A stretch of DNA of 64,000 nucleotides, from positions 1-64,000 of the forward strand of contig CAKSDE010000016.1 of NCBI GenBank assembly GCA_934444735.1. The letters run 5' to 3'. Within the stretch, counting starts at the first letter, position 1; each line of letters opens with the position of its first letter. The stretch is from an uncultured Clostridia bacterium. Lineage in GTDB: Bacteria; Bacillota; Clostridia; UBA1381. The translations under genes were made by a program, and so were the position numbers. Below the pieces are notes generated by a model. The model was not told where the DNA came from. It ran no database searches and saw only the letters and a program-made list of their open reading frames with translations. Of the stretch, positions 9,405 to 17,428 are shown in pieces.

Positions 9405-9441
9405 AAAAACAAGAAAACTATGACTTTTTCTTAAAATACTC

Positions 9442-9470
9442 TTGACAAATCGCAATTTTTTATATAAAAT
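9442..9470 (+). promoter_or_regulatory. Promoter of hup
   Basis: A consensus TTGACA (9442-9447) is separated by 17 bases from TAAAAT (9465-9470), about 50 bases before the HU start codon. This suits a highly expressed gene. Confidence 0.8.
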
Positions 9471-9520
9471 ACTTGTGATTGGGATTACAACCCATAAAAA
9501 AACATAGGAGGATTTTAATT

Positions 9521-9796
9521 ATGAACAAAGCTGAATTAATTGCATCTGTTGCAGAACAAGCTGCTCTTTCAAAGAAAGACGCTGAAAAGGCAATCAACGC
9601 AGTTGTTGACACAATCTCAACAGCTTTAACAGAGGGTGAAAAGATCCAGTTGGTTGGATTCGGTACATTTGAAGTAAGAGCAAGAGAAGCAAGAACAGGT
9701 AAAAACCCGAGAACAGGCGAAGCTATTCAAATCGCTGCTTCTAAGGTTCCTGCTTTTAAAGCCGGCAAAGCTTTAAAAGACGCTGTTAATAAATAA
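9521..9796 (+). CDS. hup: DNA-binding protein HU
   Basis: This 91-residue histone-like protein bends and compacts DNA as a dimer. The start is the ATG at 9521, with AGGAGG upstream; an in-frame extension to 9479 has no ribosome site. The family signature GFGTFEVRAREARTGKNP and the Lys/Arg-rich arm are intact. Codon use is more biased than in its neighbours, as expected for an abundant protein. It has its own strong promoter and terminator inside the mazG-rqcP cluster. Confidence 0.95.
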   Translation: MNKAELIASVAEQAALSKKDAEKAINAVVDTISTALTEGEKIQLVGFGTFEVRAREARTGKNPRTGEAIQIAASKVPAFKAGKALKDAVNK

Positions 9797-9808
9797 TTAT
9801 TGACGAAT

Positions 9809-9848
9809 AATACAGGCTTCTTTTTTAAAAAGAAGTCTGTATTTTTTT
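9809..9848 (+). terminator. Terminator of hup
   Basis: ATACAGGCTTCTTTTT pairs with AAGAAGTCTGTAT, allowing one G-T pair, and is followed by seven T residues. Confidence 0.85.
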
Positions 9849-9862
9849 GAAGGAGGATAATT

Positions 9863-10210
9863 ATGGCTAAATTCAAAAAATGCGCCGCGTTTGCACCAAT
9901 CCTTATTCAGGCATTGCTTTTTTACTGTCTCCCTCTTTTTGCAGGGCCTACAGACATTATGGGCATGATATTTATAATCCTTTCGGCAACCTTTGTTATT
10001 TCTTTTTTAATCGGATTACTGGAGCAATCGCGCTTTAAATATCTCTATCCGATTATAACGGCTGTTATTTTTATACCCTCCGTGTTTATATATTATAACG
10101 AATCCGCACTTGTTCACAGTCTTTGGTATTTTGTTATATCCTGTATCGGGCTGTTTTTCGGTGCGCTTTTATGCAGAATACTCAACAATCGAAAAAGGAG
10201 CAAAAAATGA
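9863..10210 (+). CDS. Small membrane protein of unknown function
   Basis: The 115-residue protein has about four hydrophobic segments (near residues 8-25, 32-52, 58-75 and 85-103) and a basic tail. It starts at ATG behind GGAGG and its TGA stop overlaps the ATG of rqcP, so the two are co-translated. I do not recognise a family. The position between hup and rqcP does not have a direct counterpart in Bacillus. Confidence 0.65.
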   Translation: MAKFKKCAAFAPILIQALLFYCLPLFAGPTDIMGMIFIILSATFVISFLIGLLEQSRFKYLYPIITAVIFIPSVFIYYNESALVHSLWYFVISCIGLFFGALLCRILNNRKRSKK

Positions 10211-10449
10211 GATTAGATAAATATTTAAAAATTTCACGTCTTATAAAAAGACGCACAATCGCAAACGAGGCCTGCGATACCGGAAGAATCTCGGTAAACG
10301 GCAAGGTGGCAAAGGCTTCGTATGATGTAAAAGTCGGAGATATAATCGAGATCACCATGGGCGAAAAGATTATAAAAGCCGAGGTTTTGCAGGTTCTGGA
10401 GTACGCATTGAAAAACGATGCCGTGCTGATGTATAAAATCATTCAATAA
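10207..10449 (+). CDS. rqcP: S4-domain RNA-binding protein RqcP (YabO)
   Basis: The 80-residue protein is a single S4 domain, with MRLDKYLKISRLIKRRT at the start and VNGKVAKASYDVKVGD at the core. In B. subtilis the homologue RqcP (YabO) works with RqcH in adding alanine tails to stalled peptides on the 50S subunit. The ATG at 10207 overlaps the preceding stop as ATGA, with AAAAAGGAG upstream. The Bacillus-like neighbours (mazG before; yabP, yabQ, divIC and yabR after) support YabO rather than another S4 paralogue such as Hsp15. Confidence 0.87.
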   Translation: MRLDKYLKISRLIKRRTIANEACDTGRISVNGKVAKASYDVKVGDIIEITMGEKIIKAEVLQVLEYALKNDAVLMYKIIQ

Positions 10450-10533
10450 CGCCGTTTTTTATAAATTACGGCATAAATTAACCCACTTCCGAATATATAT
10501 TAATAAATACTTATATTACGGAGGTAGATTCAA

Positions 10534-10833
10534 GTGATTATCGAAGAAAAAAAGACAAAAACAGACGAATTTAAGTCGGCAGAACAGATACTTTCCCTGG
10601 AAAACCGCAAACGTCTTTCGGTGACGGGAGTGGAAAACGTGGAGGGCTTTTCCGAAACCGCCGTCACTCTGGACACAAATCTCGGCAGGCTTGTAATAAA
10701 AGGCGAAGGACTGCATATAAGCAAGCTCAATGTCGATGACGGCGGTTTCTCTTTGGACGGCAAGATCAATTCTTTTGAATACCTGAAAAAACCCGCAAAG
10801 CACGGCAATTTCTTTGAAAATCTTTTCAAATAG
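10534..10833 (+). CDS. yabP: Sporulation protein YabP
   Basis: The 99-residue protein begins at a GTG (10534) with GGAGG upstream. It contains the YabP/YqfC beta-rich core (NRKRLSVTGVENVEGFSE and LGRLVIKGEGLHISKL). YabP is made in the mother cell under SigE in Bacillus, and the related YqfC is needed for sporulation. It is followed 14 bases later by yabQ, the usual partner. Confidence 0.88.
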   Translation: MIIEEKKTKTDEFKSAEQILSLENRKRLSVTGVENVEGFSETAVTLDTNLGRLVIKGEGLHISKLNVDDGGFSLDGKINSFEYLKKPAKHGNFFENLFK

Positions 10834-10847
10834 CGGAGGTATGAAGT

Positions 10848-11471
10848 ATGAAGCCTGTAATATTGGAGGAATTATATGCTTTTTTTTTACTTTTCGTATC
10901 GGGGATTGCTATCGGCATCTTTTTTGATATTCTGAGATCTGTCAGAAAGGTTTTTATAAAAAACAACATCGCTGTTCAGATAAGCGATCTGCTTTTTTTA
11001 ACCGTATCCTTTCTGATAACATTAAAAATGCTTTCCGTATCCACCGACGGCGCACCAAGATTATTCGCTCTTTTGGCTGCCGTTTTGGGAATGTTATTGT
11101 ACTTTTTAACTATAAGCCGCTTTATTATTTGCCTGTTTTCAAAGATTTTGGAAGAAATTTTAAAATTTTTTCGATTTATTTTCAAAATACTCTTGACACC
11201 GGCGCGTTTTTTGTATAAAATTCTATTATTGGCATTTAATTTTATGCGAAGAAAAATAATCAGCTTTATCACAAAGATTAAGATAAAAAATAAAAAGCGA
11301 GGTTACGGTAATGACAATAAAGAAAAAAAGACTTCCCTTTTTAATCGTTTCGGCAGTCGTTGCATTTTTTCTCATAAAGGGAATTGCGCAGCAGCCAAAA
11401 ATAACACAGAACAAAGACGAAATAGAAAGCTTAAACGCACAAATCGCAAAGCAAGAGCAGAAAATCAATGA
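10848..11471 (+). CDS. yabQ: Spore cortex biosynthesis protein YabQ with an unusual overlapping tail
   Basis: The 207-residue protein has YabQ membrane segments (VILEELYAFFLLFVSGIAIG and FFDILRSVRKVF, then two more). YabQ is required for cortex formation and sits in the outer forespore membrane in Bacillus. The last 53 residues, from about 11311 onward, are highly basic and run out of frame through the first 160 bases of divIC. That tail does not look like YabQ and probably reflects loss of an earlier stop. The start at 10848 has GGAGG upstream. Confidence 0.82.
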   Translation: MKPVILEELYAFFLLFVSGIAIGIFFDILRSVRKVFIKNNIAVQISDLLFLTVSFLITLKMLSVSTDGAPRLFALLAAVLGMLLYFLTISRFIICLFSKILEEILKFFRFIFKILLTPARFLYKILLLAFNFMRRKIISFITKIKIKNKKRGYGNDNKEKKTSLFNRFGSRCIFSHKGNCAAAKNNTEQRRNRKLKRTNRKARAENQ

Positions 11472-11589
11472 CCTTGACGATTTAAAGGAAAAGGTTGATA
11501 CAAACGAATATATTGAAAAGGTTGCCAGAGAAAAGCTCGGTCTTGTAAAAGAAAATGAAATAATATTCATTGATGTTGCAAGCAAATAA
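11311..11589 (+). CDS. divIC: Septum formation initiator DivIC/FtsB family
   Basis: The 92-residue bitopic membrane protein has a short basic N-terminus, one membrane helix (LPFLIVSAVVAFFLIKGI), a coiled coil (DEIESLNAQIAKQEQKINDL) and the family ending VAREKLGLVKENEIIF. DivIC joins FtsL and DivIB in the division complex that activates septal wall synthesis. It begins inside the reading frame of yabQ, about 160 bases upstream of the yabQ stop. Confidence 0.88.
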   Translation: MTIKKKRLPFLIVSAVVAFFLIKGIAQQPKITQNKDEIESLNAQIAKQEQKINDLDDLKEKVDTNEYIEKVAREKLGLVKENEIIFIDVASK

Positions 11590-11620
11590 AAATACATATG
11601 CCGTTTTAGGAGGAAAAACC

Positions 11621-12067
11621 GTGTCGATTGAAGTGGGAAACATTGTTGAGGGAAAAGTGGTAAACATTATGCCTTTCGGTGCTTTCGTGGCTCTGCCCGA
11701 GGATAAAACCGGACTGGTTCATGTTTCCGAAATATCTTCCGAATATGTTGAGGATATAAAAGCTCACCTCAAACAAGGGGATATTGTTAAAGTTAAAGTA
11801 TTAAAAATTGATGATTCCGGCAAAATCAGCCTTTCCATAAAAAGAGCTGAGGAAAGAAAACGGGAACGCAGGAAATTTGAAAAACCGCAAAAAACAGGTC
11901 CCGTCCGTCCTGTGGATATCGACTGGAGCCGCAATGACGACAGCATGTCTTTTGAGGACAAACTCAGCAAGTTCAAGCAGGACAGCGATGAAAGGATGCT
12001 CTCTTTAAAACGCAGCAATGAATCAAAACGTTCGGGCGGTTATCGCCGCGGCGGAAGTTCATATTAA
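11621..12067 (+). CDS. yabR: S1 RNA-binding domain protein (YabR-like)
   Basis: The 148-residue protein starts at a GTG (11621) directly behind AGGAGG. Residues 1-70 form an S1 domain (GNIVEGKVVNIMPFGAFVAL and VKVLKIDDSGKISLSIKR) of the type found in polynucleotide phosphorylase and general stress protein 13. The C-terminal half is a basic, low-complexity tail rich in Arg, Lys and Ser. It is last in the mazG-yabOPQ-divIC cluster, as in B. subtilis. RNA binding is expected; the target is unknown. Confidence 0.85.
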   Translation: MSIEVGNIVEGKVVNIMPFGAFVALPEDKTGLVHVSEISSEYVEDIKAHLKQGDIVKVKVLKIDDSGKISLSIKRAEERKRERRKFEKPQKTGPVRPVDIDWSRNDDSMSFEDKLSKFKQDSDERMLSLKRSNESKRSGGYRRGGSSY

Positions 12068-12082
12068 GAATATTCTAAAACT

Positions 12083-12108
12083 AAAGGGGGAATTTATCCC
12101 CCTTTTTA
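12083..12108 (+). terminator. Terminator of the yabP-yabR cluster
   Basis: AAAGGGGGA pairs with TCCCCCTTT around a five-base loop, followed by T residues. Confidence 0.85.
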
Positions 12109-12121
12109 TCATTTAAAGGGA

Positions 12122-12149
12122 TTGATTGTAATTTTCATCTCACTATACA
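12122..12149 (+). promoter_or_regulatory. Likely promoter of pncB
   Basis: TTGATT (12122-12127) and TATACA (12144-12149) are 16 bases apart and lie just ahead of the AGGAGG and ATG of pncB. Confidence 0.5.
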
Positions 12150-12174
12150 TTTACGGCAGGAGGAAATAAAAAAA

Positions 12175-13617
12175 ATGAAACCATTAAACTTAACAATGCT
12201 TACCGATTTTTACGAATTTACCATGTCAAACGGTTTTTTCAACGAAGGCTACCTCAATAAGATCGCATACTTTGATATGTTCTTCAGAGAAAATCCCGAC
12301 AACGGCGGTTTTTCTATCATGGCAGGTGTTGAGCAGGTTATCGATTACATCAAAAATCTCAAATTCGGTGCCGAAGAAATCGAATATCTCAGAAGCAAAA
12401 AAATGTTCAGCGAGGACTATATTTCATATCTCGAAAATTTTAAATTCGAGTGTGACGTATGGATGATTCCCGAGGGAACCCCGATATTCCCCGGCGAGCC
12501 GATTGTCGTAGTAAAAGGCCCTGTGGTTCAGGCGCAATTTTTGGAGACTATGATTCTCCTCACCATAAACCACCAGAGCCTTATAGCCACAAAAGCCAAC
12601 AGAATCGTCCGTGCCGCGCAAGGGCGTCCGGTCATGGAATTTGGTTCACGCCGTGCGCAAGGGCCGGACGCTGCAATTTTAGGCGCAAGAGCGGCATTTA
12701 TCGGCGGTTGTGTCGGAACTGCGTGCGCTTCTGCCGATATTGAGTACGGCGTTCCTGCGCTCGGAACAATGGCTCACAGCTGGGTACAGCTTTTTGACAA
12801 TGAGTACGACGCATTCTATGCATATGCGAAAAACTATCCCGACAACTGCACGCTTTTGGTTGACACTTATAACGTGTTAAAATCAGGCATGCCGAACGCA
12901 ATAAAAGTATTTAACGATTATCTCGTCCCGAACGGCTACCGCCCCAAAGGCATAAGAATAGACAGCGGAGATATAACCTACCTTTCAAAAAAATGCAGGA
13001 AAATGCTTGATGAGGCAGGCTTCCCCGATTGTCAGGTCGTAGCGTCAAACTCATTGGACGAGTATATAATCCGCGACACGCTTATTCAAGGCGCGCAAAT
13101 TGATTCGTTCGGAGTCGGCGAACGGCTTATAACATCAAAATCTTCACCGGTATTCGGCGGAGTATACAAGCTCGTTGCCGTAGAGGATAACAACGGAAAA
13201 ATTATTCCGAAAATAAAAATAAGCGAGAATGTCACAAAAATTACGACGCCCGGCTTTAAGCAGGTATACCGTCTGTATTCAAAAGATACCTCTGCCGCAA
13301 TCGCCGATGTAATAACCCTTGCGGACGAAACAATAGAGGGCGGCGAATACAAGCTGTTTGATCCCGAGCATACTTGGAAGAGAAAGACTGTTACCGATTT
13401 TTACGCACGTCCCCTCTTAAAGCAGATTTTCAAAAAAGGCAAGCTCGTTTATGAAAATCCGAGACTGAATGTATTAAAAGAGTACTGTAAAATGGAGGTT
13501 GACGGACTTTGGGAGGAAGTAAAGCGTTTTGAAAATCCTCACAAATATTATGTGGATATGTCTGAAAAATTATGGCAGCTCAAAAACGATATGCTTGAAA
13601 AATTCCAGATCCGATAA
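12175..13617 (+). CDS. pncB: Nicotinate phosphoribosyltransferase
   Basis: The enzyme makes nicotinate mononucleotide from nicotinate and PRPP, the entry of NAD salvage. The 480-residue protein shows MLTDFYEFTMSNGFF at the start, the EFGSRRAQGPDAA region and RIDSGDITYLSKKCRKMLD, all characteristic of the family. NadE, which completes NAD synthesis, is at 54607-56553. The gene is separated from sua5 by only three bases, so the two are likely co-transcribed. Confidence 0.93.
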   Translation: MKPLNLTMLTDFYEFTMSNGFFNEGYLNKIAYFDMFFRENPDNGGFSIMAGVEQVIDYIKNLKFGAEEIEYLRSKKMFSEDYISYLENFKFECDVWMIPEGTPIFPGEPIVVVKGPVVQAQFLETMILLTINHQSLIATKANRIVRAAQGRPVMEFGSRRAQGPDAAILGARAAFIGGCVGTACASADIEYGVPALGTMAHSWVQLFDNEYDAFYAYAKNYPDNCTLLVDTYNVLKSGMPNAIKVFNDYLVPNGYRPKGIRIDSGDITYLSKKCRKMLDEAGFPDCQVVASNSLDEYIIRDTLIQGAQIDSFGVGERLITSKSSPVFGGVYKLVAVEDNNGKIIPKIKISENVTKITTPGFKQVYRLYSKDTSAAIADVITLADETIEGGEYKLFDPEHTWKRKTVTDFYARPLLKQIFKKGKLVYENPRLNVLKEYCKMEVDGLWEEVKRFENPHKYYVDMSEKLWQLKNDMLEKFQIR

Positions 13618-13620
13618 AAT

Positions 13621-14649
13621 ATGAACACTAAAATATTTAAAATAGACAATGACAATATAGATCAAAAAAAGATGGCGGAATTGGGCGAAATCATACGCTC
13701 GGGCGGTCTTGTCGCTTTTCCTACCGAAACTGTGTACGGACTTGGCGCGGACGCTTTTAACGAAACCGCGGTAAAAAATATCTTTGCCGCAAAGGGACGC
13801 CCGGCGGACAATCCGCTTATCGTCCACTTTTGCGATGTAGACGGTGTCGGCGAAATCTGCCACATAACACCCGAGGCAGAAATGCTTTTTAAAAAATTTT
13901 CACCCGGCCCTTTGACGGTTATTTTAAAAAAGAAAGATTGTATAAGCACCCTCGTCACGGCAGGACTTGATACAGTCGCCGTACGTATTCCGTCAAATAA
14001 AACCGCGCGCGCACTTATAAGCGCATCACGCCGCCCGATTGCCGCACCGAGTGCTAACATTTCGGGAAAACCCAGTCCGACAACGGCAGAGGACGTTATC
14101 GAAGATATGCTCGGGCGGATCGACGCTGTTATTGACGGCTGCAGCTGTGATGTCGGCGTTGAATCAACCGTTGTGGATATGACGGGCGATCACCCGGTGA
14201 TACTCCGCCCCGGCGGCATAACCATCACCGACTTAAGAGAGCTATTCCCTGCCGCCACGGTTGATAAGCACGTTTTGGCATCTGTTTCCCCGAGCGAAAC
14301 GCCGAAATGCCCCGGCATGAAGTACAAGCACTATGCTCCGAATGCCGAAGTGACCGTAATAGAAGGTCAGCCGAAAGAAATATCAGAAAAAATCAACGAA
14401 CTGATACTGAAAAACAGCGGCAAAAAAATCGGTATTTTATCGATGGGAGAAAAATATCCTGCCGATGCCGTTTTATATGCCGGAAAAAACAACCGTGAAT
14501 ACGCAAAAAATCTTTTTCACGCTCTGCGCGAATTTGACAGGCTCGGCGCCGAAATCGTTTTTGCGGAATTTATAAACGACGATGAATACGGGCTTGCCGT
14601 AAGAAACAGGCTCTATAAATCCGCCGCCGGCCGCGTAATACACGTCTAA
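13621..14649 (+). CDS. ywlC: L-threonylcarbamoyladenylate synthase (Sua5/YwlC type)
   Basis: The enzyme condenses threonine, bicarbonate and ATP to threonylcarbamoyl-AMP, the first step of t6A37 tRNA modification. Residues 1-210 are the YrdC domain (GGLVAFPTETVYGLGADAFN, KGRPADNPLIVHF, RPIAAPSANISGKPSPT). The rest, after CPGMKYKHYAPNAEV, is the Sua5 C-terminal domain, giving the longer 342-residue form. It starts three bases after pncB and is followed by an arginine phosphatase, rimI and tsaD, the last carrying out the next step of t6A formation. Confidence 0.93.
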   Translation: MNTKIFKIDNDNIDQKKMAELGEIIRSGGLVAFPTETVYGLGADAFNETAVKNIFAAKGRPADNPLIVHFCDVDGVGEICHITPEAEMLFKKFSPGPLTVILKKKDCISTLVTAGLDTVAVRIPSNKTARALISASRRPIAAPSANISGKPSPTTAEDVIEDMLGRIDAVIDGCSCDVGVESTVVDMTGDHPVILRPGGITITDLRELFPAATVDKHVLASVSPSETPKCPGMKYKHYAPNAEVTVIEGQPKEISEKINELILKNSGKKIGILSMGEKYPADAVLYAGKNNREYAKNLFHALREFDRLGAEIVFAEFINDDEYGLAVRNRLYKSAAGRVIHV

Positions 14650-14679
14650 CACCCACTTAACAGAAAGGCTGTGAAATTT

Positions 14680-15120
14680 ATGAATATACTTTTTGTTTGC
14701 ACAGGCAACACCTGCAGAAGTCCGATGGCAGCAGGTTTGATGAATAAAATAGCCATCGAAGAAGATCTGGACGTAAGAATAGAATCGGCAGGTCTTTTTG
14801 CCGCAGAAGGCTCGCCTGCATCAGATGAGGCTATTGAGGCGATGAAAAAATATGATGTTGATTTATCAGATCACCGCGCAAAGCAGATCACGCCCGAATT
14901 GATAGAAAAATGCGATGTAATACTCACCATGACCGCCGCACAAAAAATGCTTTTGGCAGAGGTTGCTGCTGACAAAACCTATACCCTGTGCGAATATGCG
15001 GGCACGGAGGGCGATATTGCCGATCCTTTCGGCGGCGATCTTGAAGAATACGAGGAAGTCGCACAGATGATATATTTTGCTCTTCAATCAATCAGCGAGA
15101 AGCTTAACAATGAAAAATAA
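14680..15120 (+). CDS. ywlE: Low-molecular-weight protein arginine phosphatase (YwlE-like)
   Basis: The 146-residue enzyme has the low-molecular-weight phosphatase loop CTGNTCRSPMA with the nucleophile Cys, and the general acid in ADPFGG near the C-terminus. Thr in place of the usual Ile in the loop is the feature linked to phospho-arginine specificity in B. subtilis YwlE, which opposes the McsB arginine kinase that marks proteins for ClpCP. The ATG at 14680 matches the family start; an in-frame GTG at 14671 is only two bases from AAAGG. The stop overlaps rimI. The same ywlC-ywlE neighbourhood occurs in Bacillus. Confidence 0.88.
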   Translation: MNILFVCTGNTCRSPMAAGLMNKIAIEEDLDVRIESAGLFAAEGSPASDEAIEAMKKYDVDLSDHRAKQITPELIEKCDVILTMTAAQKMLLAEVAADKTYTLCEYAGTEGDIADPFGGDLEEYEEVAQMIYFALQSISEKLNNEK

Positions 15121-15556
15121 TTACACTATAAGATCAATGACAAAAGAGGATATAGACGGCGTCTTGGAGGTTGAGCATGAATCTTTTTCCGTCCCCTGGA
15201 GCAGACAGCTCTTTTTAGATGAGGCTGAAAATTTCCACACGGTATATTTTGTCTGCTGCGACGGCAAAAAAATAACCGCCTATGGCGGAATGTGGCACGT
15301 TTTGGACGAGGGTCAGATAACCAACATTGCCGTAAAACCCGAATACCGCCGTTTCGGAATTGCATCGGCTCTTTTGGAGCATTTAAAAAAATCCGCGAAA
15401 GAACTCGGCATAACACTTATGGAGCTTGAGGTCAGAGAGGGCAATCAAGCCGCAATCGGACTGTATAAAAAGCAAGGATTTGAGACGGTCGGCAGACGCA
15501 GACGATATTACACAAATCCTACCGAGGACGCGATACTTATGAATTTAGAATTATAG
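15110..15556 (+). CDS. rimI: GNAT acetyltransferase RimI
   Basis: The 148-residue GNAT protein has the acetyl-CoA motif YRRFGIASALLEHL and the LEVREGNQAAIGLYKKQGF stretch typical of RimI, which acetylates the N-terminus of ribosomal protein S18 in E. coli. The start at 15110 lies inside the 3' end of ywlE; an open frame further upstream is within ywlE. The S18 gene lies nearby at 17429-17674. It is immediately followed by tsaD, the usual partner. Confidence 0.88.
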   Translation: MKNNYTIRSMTKEDIDGVLEVEHESFSVPWSRQLFLDEAENFHTVYFVCCDGKKITAYGGMWHVLDEGQITNIAVKPEYRRFGIASALLEHLKKSAKELGITLMELEVREGNQAAIGLYKKQGFETVGRRRRYYTNPTEDAILMNLEL

Positions 15557-15575
15557 CAAAAAAGAGGAATTAGCG

Positions 15576-16583
15576 ATGGATAAACTGATACTCGGCATAG
15601 AAAGCTCATGCGACGAAACAGCCGCGTCTGTCGTTCGAGGCGGCAGAGAAATACTTTCAAATGTCATAAATACACAGATTGATTTTCACAAAAAATACGG
15701 CGGTGTAGTCCCCGAAATTGCATCAAGAAAGCATATTGAAAGTATTGATGCGGTTGTCGAAGAAGCAATAAAAACAGCGGGAGTGCAATTTTCGGATCTT
15801 GATGCAATCGCCGTAACTTACGGTCCCGGGCTTGTCGGTGCGCTTTTAGTCGGCGTATCCTTTGCAAAAGGTCTGGCATACGCTTTGAAAAAGCCGTTAG
15901 TTCCGGTACATCATATAAAGGGGCATATCACGGCGAATTTTCTCGCCCACCCCGATTTAAAACCGCCCTTTATCTGTCTTGTTGCATCGGGCGGACACAG
16001 CCATATCGTAAAGGTCAGCGGCTATACCGATTTTGAGATTCTCGGAAGAACCCGAGATGACGCGGCAGGCGAAGCATTCGATAAAATCGCACGAGTTATC
16101 GGCTTGGGTTATCCCGGAGGTCCGCTGATTGACAAATTGGCGAAAGAGGGAGATAAAAACGCGTTTAAATTTCCGCGTGTAAGAATGGATAAAACCTCGC
16201 TGGACTTCAGTTTCAGCGGTGTAAAAACCGCCGTTATAAACTGTCTGCATAAACTTGACCAGCAGGGAATTGAATATAATAAAGCCGATGTTGCGGCAAG
16301 CTTTCAAGATGCCGTTACCGATGTTTTGTGTGAACACACGATTGAGGCGGCAAAACAGAATAATATGAACACCATAGCATTGGCAGGCGGTGTTGCATCA
16401 AATTCGGATTTGCGCGCAAAAATGAAATCTATGGCAGAAAAAAACGGCATAAGCGTACTCTTTCCGCCGCCGATACTCTGTACCGATAACGGTGCAATGA
16501 TAGCCTCTGCCGGATATTATGCATATTTAAACGGTGATTTTGCCGATCTTGACTTAAACGCAACACCGTCACTCAGTCTTTGA
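15576..16583 (+). CDS. tsaD: tRNA N6-adenosine threonylcarbamoyltransferase TsaD
   Basis: TsaD moves the threonylcarbamoyl group from TC-AMP to A37 of ANN-decoding tRNAs. The 335-residue ASKHA-fold protein has GIESSCDETAAS at its N-terminus, metal-binding His113 and His117 in HHIKGH, and ALAGGVASNSDLR near the C-terminus. It follows rimI by 19 bases. TsaB and TsaE, which usually sit beside it, are not in the window. Its 3' end overlaps the convergent rnmV by 15 bases. Confidence 0.95.
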   Translation: MDKLILGIESSCDETAASVVRGGREILSNVINTQIDFHKKYGGVVPEIASRKHIESIDAVVEEAIKTAGVQFSDLDAIAVTYGPGLVGALLVGVSFAKGLAYALKKPLVPVHHIKGHITANFLAHPDLKPPFICLVASGGHSHIVKVSGYTDFEILGRTRDDAAGEAFDKIARVIGLGYPGGPLIDKLAKEGDKNAFKFPRVRMDKTSLDFSFSGVKTAVINCLHKLDQQGIEYNKADVAASFQDAVTDVLCEHTIEAAKQNNMNTIALAGGVASNSDLRAKMKSMAEKNGISVLFPPPILCTDNGAMIASAGYYAYLNGDFADLDLNATPSLSL

Positions 16584-17171
16584 TAATTCATCGCATAATT
16601 TTGCAAGCTCATCGGGAGTAAGAATCCTGTTTACAACCGAAAGCAGCATATTTGCGGATATTTTAGAGGGCAATCCCAAGCTTTTTGCGAGGGCGTGCCT
16701 TTTTTTTGCGCTGTTTTCATCACCCGAAAGCCCGAGCAGATAAAAATCCGCCTTTGTTATCGGTTTATGCTCCGGTATCCGGCTCGCCTCGCCGTTTATC
16801 TCACAGCCGGCATCGGCAAGCGCTTTTATTATCAGCTCCTGCGAAATCCCCTCAACACCGAGAAGTCCTTCCTTCCCCGCCCTCGTCTTGCGCTTTTCCT
16901 TGCCTGCAATCTCGGGGATATACGCGTGCTTTACCAATTCTTCTGGGATAGATTGTTTAATGTAGTTTCTTATCTTAAATCCGGCACTGTCCGAATCGGT
17001 CAGTATTACAATCCCGGTCTTTTCAGCCAGTGTTTTTATCGTTTGCAGCCTTTTTCCGTTTGATATTACGCTAAACCCGCCGGTTACATAAATTATCCCG
17101 TCCAAAAATGACGATAGCTTTATTTTATCATATGTCCCCTCAACTATCACCGCTTCTTTTATCGTATACAT
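16569..17171 (-). CDS. rnmV: Ribonuclease M5 (Toprim/DUF4093 protein)
   Basis: The protein has a Toprim fold with the metal-binding Glu in IVEGTYDKIKL and the acidic pair in ILTDSDSAGFKIRN, followed by a DUF4093 region (LLGLSGDENSAKKRHALAK). RNase M5 makes the final cut in 5S rRNA maturation. The ATG at 17171, with GGTGAGG upstream, gives 200 residues. An in-frame extension to 17240 would run through the end of a repeat element and is rejected. No 5S rRNA gene is in the window. Confidence 0.85.
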   Translation of the reverse strand: MYTIKEAVIVEGTYDKIKLSSFLDGIIYVTGGFSVISNGKRLQTIKTLAEKTGIVILTDSDSAGFKIRNYIKQSIPEELVKHAYIPEIAGKEKRKTRAGKEGLLGVEGISQELIIKALADAGCEINGEASRIPEHKPITKADFYLLGLSGDENSAKKRHALAKSLGLPSKISANMLLSVVNRILTPDELAKLCDELSKTE

Positions 17172-17210
17172 AATCCTCACCATTAAAAACTCGCTAATAT
17201 TTATTTTGCC

Positions 17211-17422
17211 GGGGATAGAAAAAAGATTCAGAACGGACAAACCGAACCCGACGGCGTACGCGTGTACTCCGAGTGGTTCGGTTTGTTTGTAGCAAAAGGA
17301 AAAATTTTTCCGAAGAAATTAAATGAAATTTTCAATACCAATACTGAAATTTATCTATCAGACTTGGCAATCTTTCATATGATTATATATCCTTTTGCGA
17401 TCTGGACTTTTTTTACATCCCC
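17211..17422 (+). repeat. Structured repeat element, copy B (long form)
   Basis: The copy starts GGGGATAGAAAAAAG and ends TTTTTTTACATCCCC. Inside are a perfect 12-bp stem ACAAACCGAACC (17237-17248) with GGTTCGGTTTGT (17275-17286), an inner hairpin GGCGTAC/GTACTCC (17253-17259 with 17264-17270) and a 14-base palindrome GGAAAAATTTTTCC (17298-17311). About 95 further bases before the right end are not shared with the copy at 28816-29018. The element fills the whole gap between rnmV and rpsR. An open frame in it has no ribosome site and I do not call it a gene. Confidence 0.75.
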
Positions 17423-17428
17423 ATGTAT

